A stretch of 64,000 nucleotides of DNA from Spinacia oleracea (lineage: Eukaryota; Streptophyta; Magnoliopsida; Caryophyllales; Amaranthaceae): positions 80,915,141 through 80,979,140 of the forward strand of contig NC_079487.1 of assembly GCF_020520425.1 (NCBI RefSeq), written 5' to 3'. Position numbers and translations under genes: made by a program. Below the pieces are notes generated by a model. That model was given only the letters and a program-made list of their open reading frames with translations. It was not told the DNA's origin and searched no databases. Shown piece by piece: positions 47,801 through 57,737 of the stretch. How positions within the stretch are numbered: position 1 is the stretch's first letter; every line of letters begins with the position of its first letter.

Positions 47801-48589
47801 TTTACGAACGCGTTCAAAAGAAGAAAAAAAAAACGAACGAACAAGAGGCCAACTGTGTCATCAAGAAACCTCGCCAGAAATTATTTTCAGCGCCCAGCGC
47901 CTTTAACGCCCAGGCTTGGGCGCCGAAAATGATCCCAGACCCAAGAAATAGCTCTGAGTTCTATAGGGCCCTGCCATATTTATTCGACTTGAAAATTGCC
48001 GACTTCTTTACTGAAAGTCGCACCTCACGGCTTTGTTAAGAGTAGCACACCACTACAAAGATCGCTCGCACTTACGAGCACAATCCCAAACACGATCAAG
48101 GACATTACAGAATGCGTATCCCCAAGGAACCTCTTTGACAAGAAATGACCGTCAAGCACGAGTGCTTGGGGGCTCGAAGGAAATATATATTATGCAAAGT
48201 TAAAACAATATTCCCAGACTACGCTGTACGAAGTCCCATGTTTGGATGTCTCAAAAAAAATAATAAAACCGGATTACGACCTCAGAGTAAAGGTCGCCGT
48301 TGATACTTGTACATGGTCCTCTGATCAAAAACCAAGTGGTGGCAAAATCGAGCCGTTTAAACTAACTCAAAACCATGAAGGAAGATGACCACAAAACTAT
48401 GGTCCGTCTAAGCACGTTATCAACCCACATTCAGGTTACAACTAAGTCCGAGCATCCCTCGAAAGAATTCGCTCCTACAAGAATGAATAAAAAGAAATTC
48501 TCAAGAGAAATCACAAGAAAAAAAAATGAAATAGGGACTTGTCCACCTCAATCAGGCAAGAGCGCGGCACGCGAATCCCAAATCAAAAA
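44874..48589 (+). other. TatN-1 interior, middle part
   Basis: No recognised gene; short frames here lack any domain. Single or paired GCGCCCAG palindromes occur at 45037-45067 and 47887-47935. A 32-base unit (TTAAAGACCTTCTTTCACCA ...) is duplicated at 45747-45830, where TatN-2 has one copy. Confidence 0.55.
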
Positions 48590-49040
48590 ACGAATTCAGG
48601 TTCGCTCACCTCCAGCGAGCGGGGCGTCCACCCTTAGCGGACAGGGCTCGCCCACCTTCAGCGGGCGGGGTCTGCGTCACTAGCCGCGCAGGTCCTCAGT
48701 TTTGGAAAAAATAGAATCTTCAAAAACAAAAATGAAACAGGCTCGCCATCTTCAGCCGGCGGGGTCTGCGTCACAAACCACGTAGGTCCTTAATTTCAAA
48801 AAGCACAAAGAAATTTCAAAATAGATTCGTCCACTTCTATCGGACGGGGTGTCCACCCTTAGCGGACATGTTCGCCATCTTTAGCCGGCGGGGTCTACGT
48901 CACAAACCGCGTAGGTCCTTATTTTCAAATTTCAAAAACAGATTCGTCCACTTCTATCGGACGGGGTGTCCACCCTTAGCGGACAGGCTCGCCATCTTTA
49001 GCTGGCGGGGTCTGCGCCACTAACCGCGCAGGTCCTTAGT
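48590..49040. repeat. Row of GC-rich hairpins with similar loops
   Basis: Successive short inverted repeats, for example CGCTC-ACCTCCAGC-GAGCG (48603-48621), GTCC-ACCCTTAGC-GGAC (about 48626-48642) and CGCCC-ACCTTCAGC-GGGCG (about 48650-48668), then CTGCG-TCACTAGC-CGCGCAG. Three further rounds follow to 49034. Loops are alike while stems change on both sides together. Located about 500 bases before the 3' LTR. Confidence 0.8.
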
Positions 49041-49279
49041 CGCTGCAGCGATAACTTTTTTCGGTTTTCCCTTTTTCCAAAAATTAAAGGATTGGTTTTC
49101 CGTTTTTCCAAAAAAGAACGATGTGCTGGATTTTCCTTCGTTTTACGTCCTATAAAAACAAGGGGGTTTTCTCGTTTAGCTAGCCCTAAAAATGAGAATC
49201 TTTAAAAACATTTTTACCTCGTGGTTGGGCTTGGCCAGGCCCAATTACACTTTATAGCTTTGATTTCGAAAACATCTGT

Positions 49280-49395
49280 AGCTACTCCCAATGACAAAGT
49301 GAGGGAGTTTCTACGCTTATTTAGATACTTCCAATGACAAAGTGAGGGAGTTTCTATACTATCCGTTGACAAATCCCAATGACACGTGAGGGATA
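49280..49395. repeat. Short tandem units before the 3' LTR
   Basis: TCCCAATGACAAAGTGAGGG and GAGTTTCTA occur twice, followed by a diverged third TCCCAATGACACGTGAGGG. Confidence 0.8.
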
Positions 49396-49536
49396 TGTCG
49401 ACACTTCAAGTGATGACCCTTAAGTCAAACGTTATCACTCAGGGGCTCGTGAGACCCTCGCAAAAATAGGTCACCATGACTTGTGTGACGCACTCCGTCT
49501 AATACTTTGACCATCGTCTTATCCCAAGACTTAGTC

Positions 49537-49551
49537 AAAGTGGGGGCTAAC
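49537..49551 (+). promoter_or_regulatory. Polypurine tract of TatN-1
   Basis: AAAGTGGGGGCTAAC directly before the 3' LTR; it would prime plus-strand synthesis. Confidence 0.7.
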
Positions 49552-51002
49552 TATAGACACCTACTTTTGTCCCCATTCCCGAAAGGGAAGGTTCGATGAT
49601 GAGAACATAAATCTCCACTTGACAACGCATCTCCTATAAAATAACGAATCTCAATCCCCCTTTTCATTTCACCCGAAACCTGCTATTTATGGAAACCTGC
49701 TAAAATAGTAACTGCCGTAATGGGTAGTTGTTAAAAGTGGAAAGTCATAAAAGATAGAAACCTGTCAGAATTAGGTGTTGCACTCCAACATAAATCCTAA
49801 ATGAGATAGAAGTTGCGAGAGAATCCTGTTCCTAATACGATTCGAAAATAAGAGTTACGTATTAAATTAAAATCCTAATGAGCCTAGAGTTCGTAACGGG
49901 CCCAGACGTATTCCGTCATAAAATTAATACGCACTAAAAGACTCGATTAAGTCTCATGCACTCCGGATTCTAAGAGTCCGAATCTGACAAAGAATCGGCC
50001 CAGACCCTATTTTCAACGCCTGGCTCTGGGCGCCTAAATCTTCGGCGCCCAGCCCTGGGCGCTGAAGTTACCTGGAACGTGTTCTTTCCTAATTCCTCGT
50101 GGATTAGAGTTCTACAATTCTATCTTTCCACGAACTCTTTTCTATAAATATAGCCTCAAGTTCGACGTGAAAAAAAAACAACACAGAATTATTATTCTGA
50201 GTATTGACTCCAACCCCTAAGCCTAAGCCTCACGCTGCGAAATTGATCACGCTTTCTGTCGCAATCGATCCAAAAATCGAACAGAACGTATCCTGTCCCG
50301 TAGTTTGAGATTCGTTAAATAAAAAGGAGAAATAGAAAAGTCAAAGTGGTTAGTTTTCTGAGAACCGTGACGCACCTCTCAAGGGTGCGTCGTAATGTGT
50401 CCCTTTTCCATGATTTAATTGCTTTCCTCGCCCTTTTATGAACTGTTAAACTAATTAAATCTTATTGTTCTATCACGCCTAATAAAGAAAATATTTTGGG
50501 AAATTGGATTATCATGCTAGGTCCCTTAAAACAATCTAAATCAGATAATCGCGATCGATCTTGTATTATATGTTGCATATTGTTAAAATCAACTCAGATT
50601 AGTTTAATATAACGCATGTCCCTTCAATTATTTATGCTGAGCTAGTAAGGATATCCTGCCTCTGGAGTTATCGAAGAGCGAGTACTCCTCTTGGTAGTTA
50701 CAGTCCCCCGAACCCTCTATCTCTACCTTGCGGGTGTATGTTGAGAGATCCCCCCACCAGGGGTCACAAGGGAACCTACGGCCGTCGCGGTCAAACATAA
50801 TTGCACTCCCTTTATGTCACGATAACCGGGTTTTGTCAGTTTTTCTCATTGTCATTAAAAACTGAATGGCGACTCCTATATTACTAGTCAATTGGGTGTA
50901 AACTCACAGGAAATCCAATTACACTTGATTTGACAAAAAACATCGTCACACCCACGAGGGACGAGGTCACGCATTAGCCTCGTGCTTTTCGACCCCCTCA
51001 CA
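49552..51002 (+). repeat. 3' LTR of TatN-1
   Basis: 1451 bases. The first base pair is TA instead of TG. It carries the same palindrome pair at about 50015-50066 as the 5' LTR. Confidence 0.93.
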
Positions 51003-51007
51003 CATAT

Positions 51008-52133
51008 GTGTAAATTATGAACTAGGATCGCATATTTATAGGGGTATGGAAAACAAATTGGAATCCTATTAGAATTCTAATTAATTAATTAGAATTTAAT
51101 TAAAACTCTATTTAATTAATTTATCCTATTAGGATTAGGAAATCAATCATTAATCGAATCCTACTTGACTTAGGATTTGTGTGGAAGCACAAACACACAC
51201 ACCCACGAGCATGTCCCGCATGCGCGCAGGCCATGCGCGCAGGCCATGGCCGCGCACAGCCCTTGCGGATGCTCAACCCAAGCAAGCCTTGCGGCCCACG
51301 CAAGCCTCGCAGCCCACGCGATCGAGCAGCCATGCTCGCAGCCCATTGCGCGCGCAGCCATGCTGGCAGCCTTGGCGTGCTGGGCCTGGCGTGGCCTTGG
51401 TTGTCTTGTGTGGCGCGCTGGCTTTGCTGGACGCGGGCCTGGCTTCAAGCTGGGCCTTCGTCTAGCAAGTCTCGTCCGATTCTAATTCGTACGACGCGCT
51501 TCTGGTTAATTTCCCGATTCCGGAATTCATTTCCGATACGAACAATATTTAACATTTCCGATTCCGGAATTAATTTCCGTTTCGAACAAATATTTAATAT
51601 TTCCGTTTCCGGAATTATTTTCCGATTCCAATAATATTTCCGATTCCGACAATATTTCCGTTTCCGGCAATATTTCAGATTCCGGCAATATTTCCATTTC
51701 CGATAATATTTCCCGATACGTACCATGTTTCCGTTTCCGGCAACATCTACGACTTGGATAATATTTATATTTCCGATACGATCCATATTTCCGTTTCCAG
51801 TAATATCATCGTTTCCGGTGTATTCATTATTTGCCTTTGATGATCTTAGCTCCCACTTAAACCAAGATCCGTCGATTCCGAATATCCATAGATGGAGTAT
51901 TTAATGCAATTAAATACTTGATCCGTTTACGTACTATTTGTGTGACCCTACGGGTTCAGTCAAGAGTAAGCTGTGGGTTAATATCATTAATTCCACTTGA
52001 ACTGAAGCGGCCTCTAGCTAGGCATACAGTTCACTTGATCTCACTGAATTATTAACTTGTTAATTAATACTGAACCGCATTTATTAGACTTACCATTAAA
52101 TGCATACTTGGACCAAGGGCATTATTTCCTTCA
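51008..52133 (-). repeat. 5' LTR of Copia B, outer part
   Basis: Continuation after TatN-1; the two parts sum to 1455 bases, matching the 1451-base partner LTR. Includes a GC-rich block (51180-51450) and the TTTCCG array (51510-51815). Confidence 0.93.
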
Positions 52134-52155
52134 ACATTGACATTTGGGGTGCATA
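52134..52155 (+). pseudogene. Copia D integrase start (piece 3 of 3)
   Basis: After the ACATT duplication the codons give DIWGA, the Copia motif HxDxWGP that begins the integrase core. The similarity then stops at another element (LTR E). Confidence 0.65.
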
Positions 52156-52758
52156 TGATAGGGCGTTTTTCGGTCGTTGAATCGAAAACCACCAAATCAA
52201 ACAAAATTTATAAACCACCTAAACGAATCAACTATATGGACTATAGCGGCAAGCATATGGATCGTCCTAAGAGAATAGATATATTTGACTCTTCAATCTA
52301 ATGCATTCACAAGCTAGTTCGAACGGAAAAGTATGTATGTATGTATTAAGCTATTGAAATCAAAGAAAAGTAAATGAATAATCTAGGGAATTGGGGATTG
52401 GCTTGGGTTCATTAGGAAAGATCGAAGTTCAATCAATCAACATTGCAAGGATATGATAATTAGGGGGAAAATCGACAAATATTGCATTCACCACCTCTCG
52501 GATAGAGTGCATTGAGTTGCCTAATCCGAAGGACAGCTCTGGCATGACCTCTGGACTAGGCACCTACCAATTAGAACTAGTTCATCCCATATGCCTATAC
52601 TAATCCTCAATCTCTTGACAAACTAGCATAAAACATTCCAATCAACTAACTAGAATTAGTATTTGCAACTACCAATCTAATAAGACATGGAGATCCTAAT
52701 CACCAAATCAAAGTCCAATCACAACATCATCATGAATTCACTTCAAAAATCCCTAATT
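52156..52758. mobile_element. Probable LTR (element E), left part
   Basis: Copia D coding sequence ends and TGATAGGGCGTTTTTCGG begins, a TG start as for an LTR. About 600 bases without frames follow to the CACTA-3 border. The other end and the target duplication (expected GCATA) are not in the window, so this is an inference. Confidence 0.4.
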
Positions 52759-53155
52759 CACTACTAGAAAAAGGACATTTAACGACAAACAATTTCGTCG
52801 TTAAAAGCCTCAATTTTCTTCGTTAAAGGTTTTAACGACGGACATGATGTTTGTTGTAACAGGTTTCGTCGTTATTGCCTTTAACGACGATGTTCGTCGT
52901 TAATAATTAATGTTTATTAACGACAAACTACCGTTTCGTCGTTAAGCATTAACGACGGATTATCGGTTCGTCGTTAAACATTAACGACGGATTATTGTTT
53001 CGTCGTTAACTTCTAACGATGAAATCATAATTCGTCGTTAATAATTAATGACGAAGTTAAAATTTCATCGTTAAAAGTTAACGACGAAACAATAATCCGT
53101 CGTTAATGCTTAACGACGAAATGGTAGTTCGTCATTAAATACTTATTCACTATGA
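52759..53155. repeat. CACTA-3 subterminal repeats forming a long inverted repeat
   Basis: At least fifteen copies of CGTCGTTAA or its complement. The arms at about 52907-53040 and 53045-53155 are complementary, with the left arm carrying one extra unit. The centre is near 53043 (CGTCGTTAATAATTAATGACG). Confidence 0.85.
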
Positions 53156-53480
53156 TCAATTAAGCAATAACGACCAAAATATCCCTTGTAAAATGTCATT
53201 CCCAACGGTAAAAAAATTTGAATTTTGGCAATAACGACCAACTATAATGTCGATAATATTGCAATCATAATAATATTATTTGCGCTTTTCGAAGCACCTA
53301 CATTTTCCCTGTGAAACAATATAGATATAAATCAATTAAACAAATTAAAATTTCATTACTCAAAATATTTTTTACAATAGAATTTCAAGTTATGTTATCA
53401 AAAATCACATCCCCTTGTCTTTAAATTCTAAAAAAGCTAAAAGATAAGTAATTCTTGTTCAATCTAAAAGAACAAAATAA
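53156..53480. other. CACTA-3 AT-rich spacer
   Basis: Nothing recognised between the subterminal array and the first captured segment. Confidence 0.4.
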
Positions 53481-54030
53481 AAATGTAACTAGTTGATCGA
53501 CACAAAACTATATGCAAAAACTGTAGTCTGACAAAAACTTGAGTGCTGATCTTCAAGGTAGCCTCCTTCCATGCAGACTTCAATAAACCTTCTTCCTCCT
53601 TGATTTCTTCTCTCCAAATCTTAAAATCTAACATAAGTTTAAAGCCCAATTATAATGTTGATTAATGAATAAAAGAATTACAATTCTAAAATTTTTCTAT
53701 GACAAGCAGATTGAACTAGCAATGTTCACAGAAACTCGCAAGATGGAATAATCACTTACGCGGTAAAAATGCTTGCCAGGAAGGGGAACCAGACTTCCAG
53801 TTGGGACAGATTGGCAAGACTTGCACAAGCACAAGTGGTATAAGAAATAGAACAATCAGAAGTGTGCTTGCGACTATTATCACCACTCTAGACATCCATC
53901 TTTGCAAGAACGTTGCTTGGAAAATGGCCACTACACGTCATCTAGCTCAGGAGCTTGCTCCGTAACCCATTTTGTAAGTTTCTCAGATTGTTGTAAACGT
54001 GAAGCAATTGCAGCACCAAATCTAGATATG
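53481..54030 (-). pseudogene. Unrecognised captured coding segment, membrane-like
   Basis: Minus strand, read leftward: FGAAIASRLQQSEKLTKWV and TEQAPELDD; then in another frame FLQRWMSRVVIIVASTLLIV and LFLIPLVLVQVLP, a strongly hydrophobic stretch fit for one or two membrane passes, ending PSWQAFLPRK. After an intron-like gap a charged segment follows (FKIWREEIKEEEGLLKSAW, about 53640-53500). The amino-acid quality is that of real protein rather than noise, but I do not recognise the family. One frameshift or stop lies between the first two parts. Confidence 0.45.
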
Positions 54031-55346
54031 AAGAATACAAAAACAGCACGTACTAACTTCACCATTAACAAAAGTACAAAACAAAGATGTCAGCAACCAC
54101 ATACGACCACCATTATGTAATTATGTAATGTACTTAATATTTAAATCTAAAAGAACATGAAGATTTTCATTGTAATCTGGGAAGTAGATGTACTTGACAG
54201 AAGACTAATTGACTGTAGTGTTGATACAATTAAATTATCAACAATGGTGTTACAATCCAAGGCCTTCAAGTGTCAGGACACTCCTAAACTACAAGCTAGC
54301 TAAAAAAAATCAAAATAAAAGTTCAAAACCCTGGTAAGTTATGTTGAATGCTACCTAGTAATACTAGTTTTTTTGATCCACATTAAAGCGTTGCTCAGTT
54401 AAATTAAAACAAAATTATAGCTTGTAAAAAACTAGGAAAGAAACAAGCAAAGTATATCTAAAACCAATCTAGCTCATACTATAGAATAACTCTTTTGCAA
54501 AACAATCCAAAATAAATCTAAATTCTTTAACAAACATGAGTAGGATGGGTATCTACTATTTTTATCAATTAGATTATATCTAAATGTAGGATGCAATTAC
54601 GAGTACTAAAATGGACGGCCTTGGACCCCTACAAATCAAGAAATTGAAGAAAAAGGATAGGAGGACTCTTGGAACAATAGTGTTCATGACATGTTAATGC
54701 ATCAAATAAACATCAGAGGAATAGGTAGCTCACAGCAGCAGAACACAAATTACTAGCTTACTTCAATTTGAGAAAGATAGTATGTTAGCTTTGCTCTTCC
54801 TTCAAGTTTAGTGACCTAAAGCAACATTGAACAAAAAGACTTTGCACCACCGCACCAGAAATTTAAACATAAAAACCATGATAATTTATTATCCTATGCA
54901 AGTAATACAAAGTATAATATATACCTGCTGGATGAGAATGTGAGGAACTCCAACTCTCTTAGATCTCCACCAGCCATGCGCTTTTGCTTAGAAATTAGCT
55001 TTCTAGTGGAACTTTCTTATTTGCAAAATTTCACAATGAATGTCAAAATAGGTTGATCTTTTTAGTTAATATAAACAAGGTTGCTTTGATTTTGAACATA
55101 ACACTAACAGATAAAATTATTTCTTTAGCTTATGACCAAATTATCCACTAGATTTCTTTACTAAGGCTACTAACTTACTAGGCATTGGCCAGCTTCTTTA
55201 CAGGAGATTTTTTTTAGTGCATAAAATTTCAATAGAACCCTTTTCATGTTATACTTCATAATTAACAGATGAAACAACAGTAATTAAGACCAGCATAGTC
55301 AGGGGAAGGTAAAAGTAGTCATAGAGATTCCCACACATTGTACAAA
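54031..55346. other. CACTA-3 interior without recognised exon
   Basis: AT-rich. One possible minus-strand exon end (RMAGGDLRELEFLTFSSS followed by a GT donor) lies at about 54930-54990. It could belong to the captured genes but is not recognised. Confidence 0.35.
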
Positions 55347-55348
55347 CC

Positions 55349-55632
55349 TGATGGTAAAAGTAGTCACAGAGATGTAAAATGTGGTGCTTATCCGCAGGAT
55401 CATTCTTGTTGACATACTTGAGAAGTTCGATTTCATCCAAACTTTTACAAATAAAATCTGTCATTTTTAATGACTTTTAGCAAGCATAAACTCCAGTCTG
55501 GATATCATGAGCCTAAACAACTTTGCTGAAAGCCGCAGAACCCAGGTACTTAGTAATGCAGTATCGCCCCGCAACGACTGTGTGCCAGACGATAGGAAAC
55601 TCTTTACTCTCTTCAAAACCTGTCCGGAAAAT
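55349..55632 (-). pseudogene. Captured DYRK-type kinase exon (N-lobe)
   Basis: Read leftward: TGFEESKEFPIVWHTVVAGR, YCITKYLGSAAFSKVV (glycine-rich ATP loop), a stop, then KSLDEIELLKYVNKNDPADK and HHILHLCDYFYHQ, ending at a GT donor (55349/55348). This matches the ATP-binding N-lobe of plant DYRK-family (dual-specificity Tyr-regulated) kinases, where the Lys of beta-3 should lie in the interrupted part. Two stops make it non-functional. The preceding exon of the same gene is at 55923-56204. Confidence 0.82.
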
Positions 55633-55922
55633 TACAGGAAAAGTGTATATGGAATCTAGAGCATAGTCAAATTTTGTACTAAGTTGAGCTAGCTTAAGAA
55701 GACTTCCACTCTGATTACTAAAAATTAATTCTTTTCATTTGAAATTAACTTATCTGTATTTATCACATCTAGTTTTCGTTGTGATCAACTGAATTTTAAC
55801 TTGGAAACATATTTTTCGCGAATTTTGCAAGGTGAAAAGAACAAAGCTGTAACTTCTATAATGAAAGAAAATATATTAGGCACGACTTTCCACATTCCCT
55901 ACAAGAAAGAGTAGTGACAAGC

Positions 55923-56204
55923 CTGTTCTTCCGACGAATGACTCTTAGGTTAAATACTAGGTTCTTCAGTACTTTTAACCACTTCTTTTTCATCATGAGC
56001 TTCAAAACTATAATTACAACTATTAAAAAGAAGCAAATTCTGCTTGTAAGTTTCATAGATCCATCTAGAACCATCCAATTCTTCAGCCAAAACCTTTCCA
56101 TTTCCTTCCACCAAAGGGACCCTTGTGATATCATATAATGACCGAGAAATAACTGATAAATGGGGTGTGATCTGATATAGAAGATCTTCTACATCAGATC
56201 GCAC
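55923..56204 (-). pseudogene. Captured DYRK-type kinase exon (pre-kinase region)
   Basis: Minus-strand frame SVISRSLYDITRVPLVEGNG and KVLAEELDGSRWIYETYKQN followed by EKEVVKSTEEPSI, then FNLRVIRRKNR after a frame break. FNLRxIxRKNRTGFEE is the lead-in to the kinase domain in plant DYRK proteins and joins logically to the exon at 55632. A 45-base piece of this exon is duplicated at about 56819-56863. Confidence 0.7.
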
Positions 56205-56423
56205 CCCTTTTCTTTTTTATTTACTTGCTGGTTATAATGGAGGAGGTGCAGAAATCATAGAAAGATAACAAATGTGTTCGCCTTGAAATAAAAAAATCCC
56301 TACCAATCTACACCACAAATTATGAAATGCTAATGCAGCAAGTATAAAACTTATAGAACAGCCTAGGCATTATGCACGAAAGTTAAACAAAATAGAATGA
56401 AGGAAAGGTCAGGTATTCCTTAC

Positions 56424-56698
56424 CAAATGTTGTTGAGCAGTTGTCCCTCTTTCCACTGCAACAACATGAGTATCATTAGGCAGGCCATGTTGTGCCAATT
56501 TCTGGACAAGCAGGAAGTGTTGCCAAACCCATATATACAACTAGGGTACATTCAGGGTCAACAACATTCTCTGCTACATACAACAGATCAGTTCCCCCAT
56601 TCCTTGAGTGTCCGGTGACTGGTGAGATATCTAACACTAGTTGCGATGCCTCAACAAAATTCCTAGTTCAGCTGATATACCTGAAGCAGCAGTAATAC
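56424..56698 (-). pseudogene. Captured uroporphyrinogen-III C-methyltransferase exon
   Basis: Minus strand: GITAASGISAELGI, then after frame changes VTGHSRNGGTDLLYVAENVV, DPECTLVVYMGLATLP and VAVERGTTAQQHL with a GT donor at 56423. These are conserved blocks of the tetrapyrrole methylase fold of SUMT/UPM1, which makes precorrin-2 from uroporphyrinogen III with S-adenosylmethionine in plastids for siroheme. Several stops and indels. It lies on the same strand as the DYRK fragment and beyond its 5' side, but belongs to an unrelated gene, so it is a second capture. Confidence 0.8.
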
Positions 56699-56704
56699 CT
56701 AACA

Positions 56705-57737
56705 AGGAAGAAAATTTCAGACTACCACTTATGGTAAATAATATTTGCTTCAGCATTTAGTCACTATTAAAGTAAAGCAACTTTTTCATAGGTGCGACAA
56801 AGGGAGAACAGGTGAGAAAACCAAAGGGACCCTTGTGATATCATATAATGACTGAGAAATAACTACCTTTTCTTTATTATAGAGACTGAGAATAACTTTA
56901 TACAAGTAGTTGACCAAATTCAAAAATAAGTATGCAAAGTGTAATGAAAAGAAAGAGTGGAAGAAAATCAGATCACCAATTCTGGCAAGATCAATAAGTA
57001 AATCAAGTAGGGGAAGGATTTGGATTCATGTGGAATCCAATGTTTAACGCATTGATGTGATCTGGTAACAATGGAAAACAAAAACAAAAACTGTAAATAG
57101 TCACAAACTAAGACCTGAGTCGAGTGGAGTTAGAGACTTAGAGTCATCACCTTCTCAAAGTCCAAATTTGTGCTTCATATGATCATAACGCAATAATTCA
57201 TGCTAATGAAAACCAATGACCTGACCTTTATAGCTACGGTTTGCCTAATTCGGTCCTGATTTTCTGTTTCTGAACTCTCAATCCAATGAAGAATAAAAAA
57301 ACCTCAAATTGGGATCAATACACAAGTCAATTCAGTAAAACAAAGGGCAAGATCAATATACCAGAACGACTAACTTCCCGATTGAAAGGATCCTACCTAC
57401 AAGCCTCGAAATTTTGCTAAAATACCCAAACCTCCAATTTGAAATTTATCAATTAAAACATGAAAAGGATAGAAGTACACATATTTAACCTAACATAATC
57501 CATCAAAAAAATCAAGGACGATTAAAAAATTTAAATAAAATAAGAACACAAGAAATAATCTCGCGTACCATTGCTGAATCACCTACTCCCTCGCTAGAAT
57601 ATCAATGACCTGATTGAGAAGATCTACCACCAAGCCTTCCGATTACATCGCAACACATTCCAATTCCACCACCAAAAACGCCATCTAGTACATGATCCAC
57701 CACCAATTAAGCATCTACCCATTTCGATTCTACCACC
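56705..57737. other. CACTA-3 interior, right part in window
   Basis: Contains the 45-base duplicate of DYRK exon sequence (56819-56863). From about 57550 there is a C-rich segment that resembles the complement of a plant 5' leader. No other gene recognised. Ends with CCACC before TatN-2. Confidence 0.4.

Larger units (their letters stand above)
40439..51002 (+). mobile_element. TatN-1: 10.6 kb Tat/Ogre-like LTR element without gag-pol
   Basis: LTRs at 40439-41891 and 49552-51002 begin TGTAGACACCTAC (TATAGACACC in the second) and end CCCCCTCACA, with CATAT duplicated at 40434-40438 and 51003-51007. A primer site follows the left LTR and a purine tract (AAAGTGGGGGC) precedes the right, so it reads on the + strand. 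The 7.7 kb interior has no protease, RT, integrase or RNase H motif in any frame. Instead it holds an antisense ECT gene fragment, tandem repeats and many GC-rich palindromes. LTRs are about 98% identical by eye, so it moved recently, using proteins from elsewhere. It fits the LARD concept. Confidence 0.93.
31294..52133 (-). mobile_element. Copia B, young LTR element with decayed pol; split by TatN-1
   Basis: LTRs start TGTTAGGTTATGATACATAT and end TTATTTCCTTCA. The flanks carry ACATT at 31289-31293 and 52134-52138, and the Copia D codons VHI and DIW join across it. A tRNA-Met primer site inside the right LTR shows leftward transcription. The two LTRs are nearly identical (about five differences in the first 329 bases by eye), yet pol is only relics. 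This suggests a non-autonomous family mobilised in trans. TatN-1 sits inside the 5' LTR. Confidence 0.93.
52759..57737. mobile_element. CACTA-3, left part, with several captured host exons
   Basis: Starts CACTACTAGAAAAAGGACAT followed by a dense array of TCGTCGTTAA/TTAACGACGA subterminal repeats. This family is distinct from CACTA-1 and CACTA-2. No transposase is visible. The interior holds minus-strand fragments of a DYRK kinase, a uroporphyrinogen-III methyltransferase and an unrecognised membrane-protein-like segment. The right end is not seen because TatN-2 interrupts the element at 57738. Confidence 0.82.

Noticed and set aside
48375..48683. 102-codon + strand frame ending in Gly/Ser/Pro-rich sequence
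   Set aside because: The C-terminal half is the hairpin row; the N-terminal half has no family resemblance.
56397..56695. + strand frames of 67-73 codons
   Set aside because: Antisense shadows of the captured methyltransferase exon on the minus strand.
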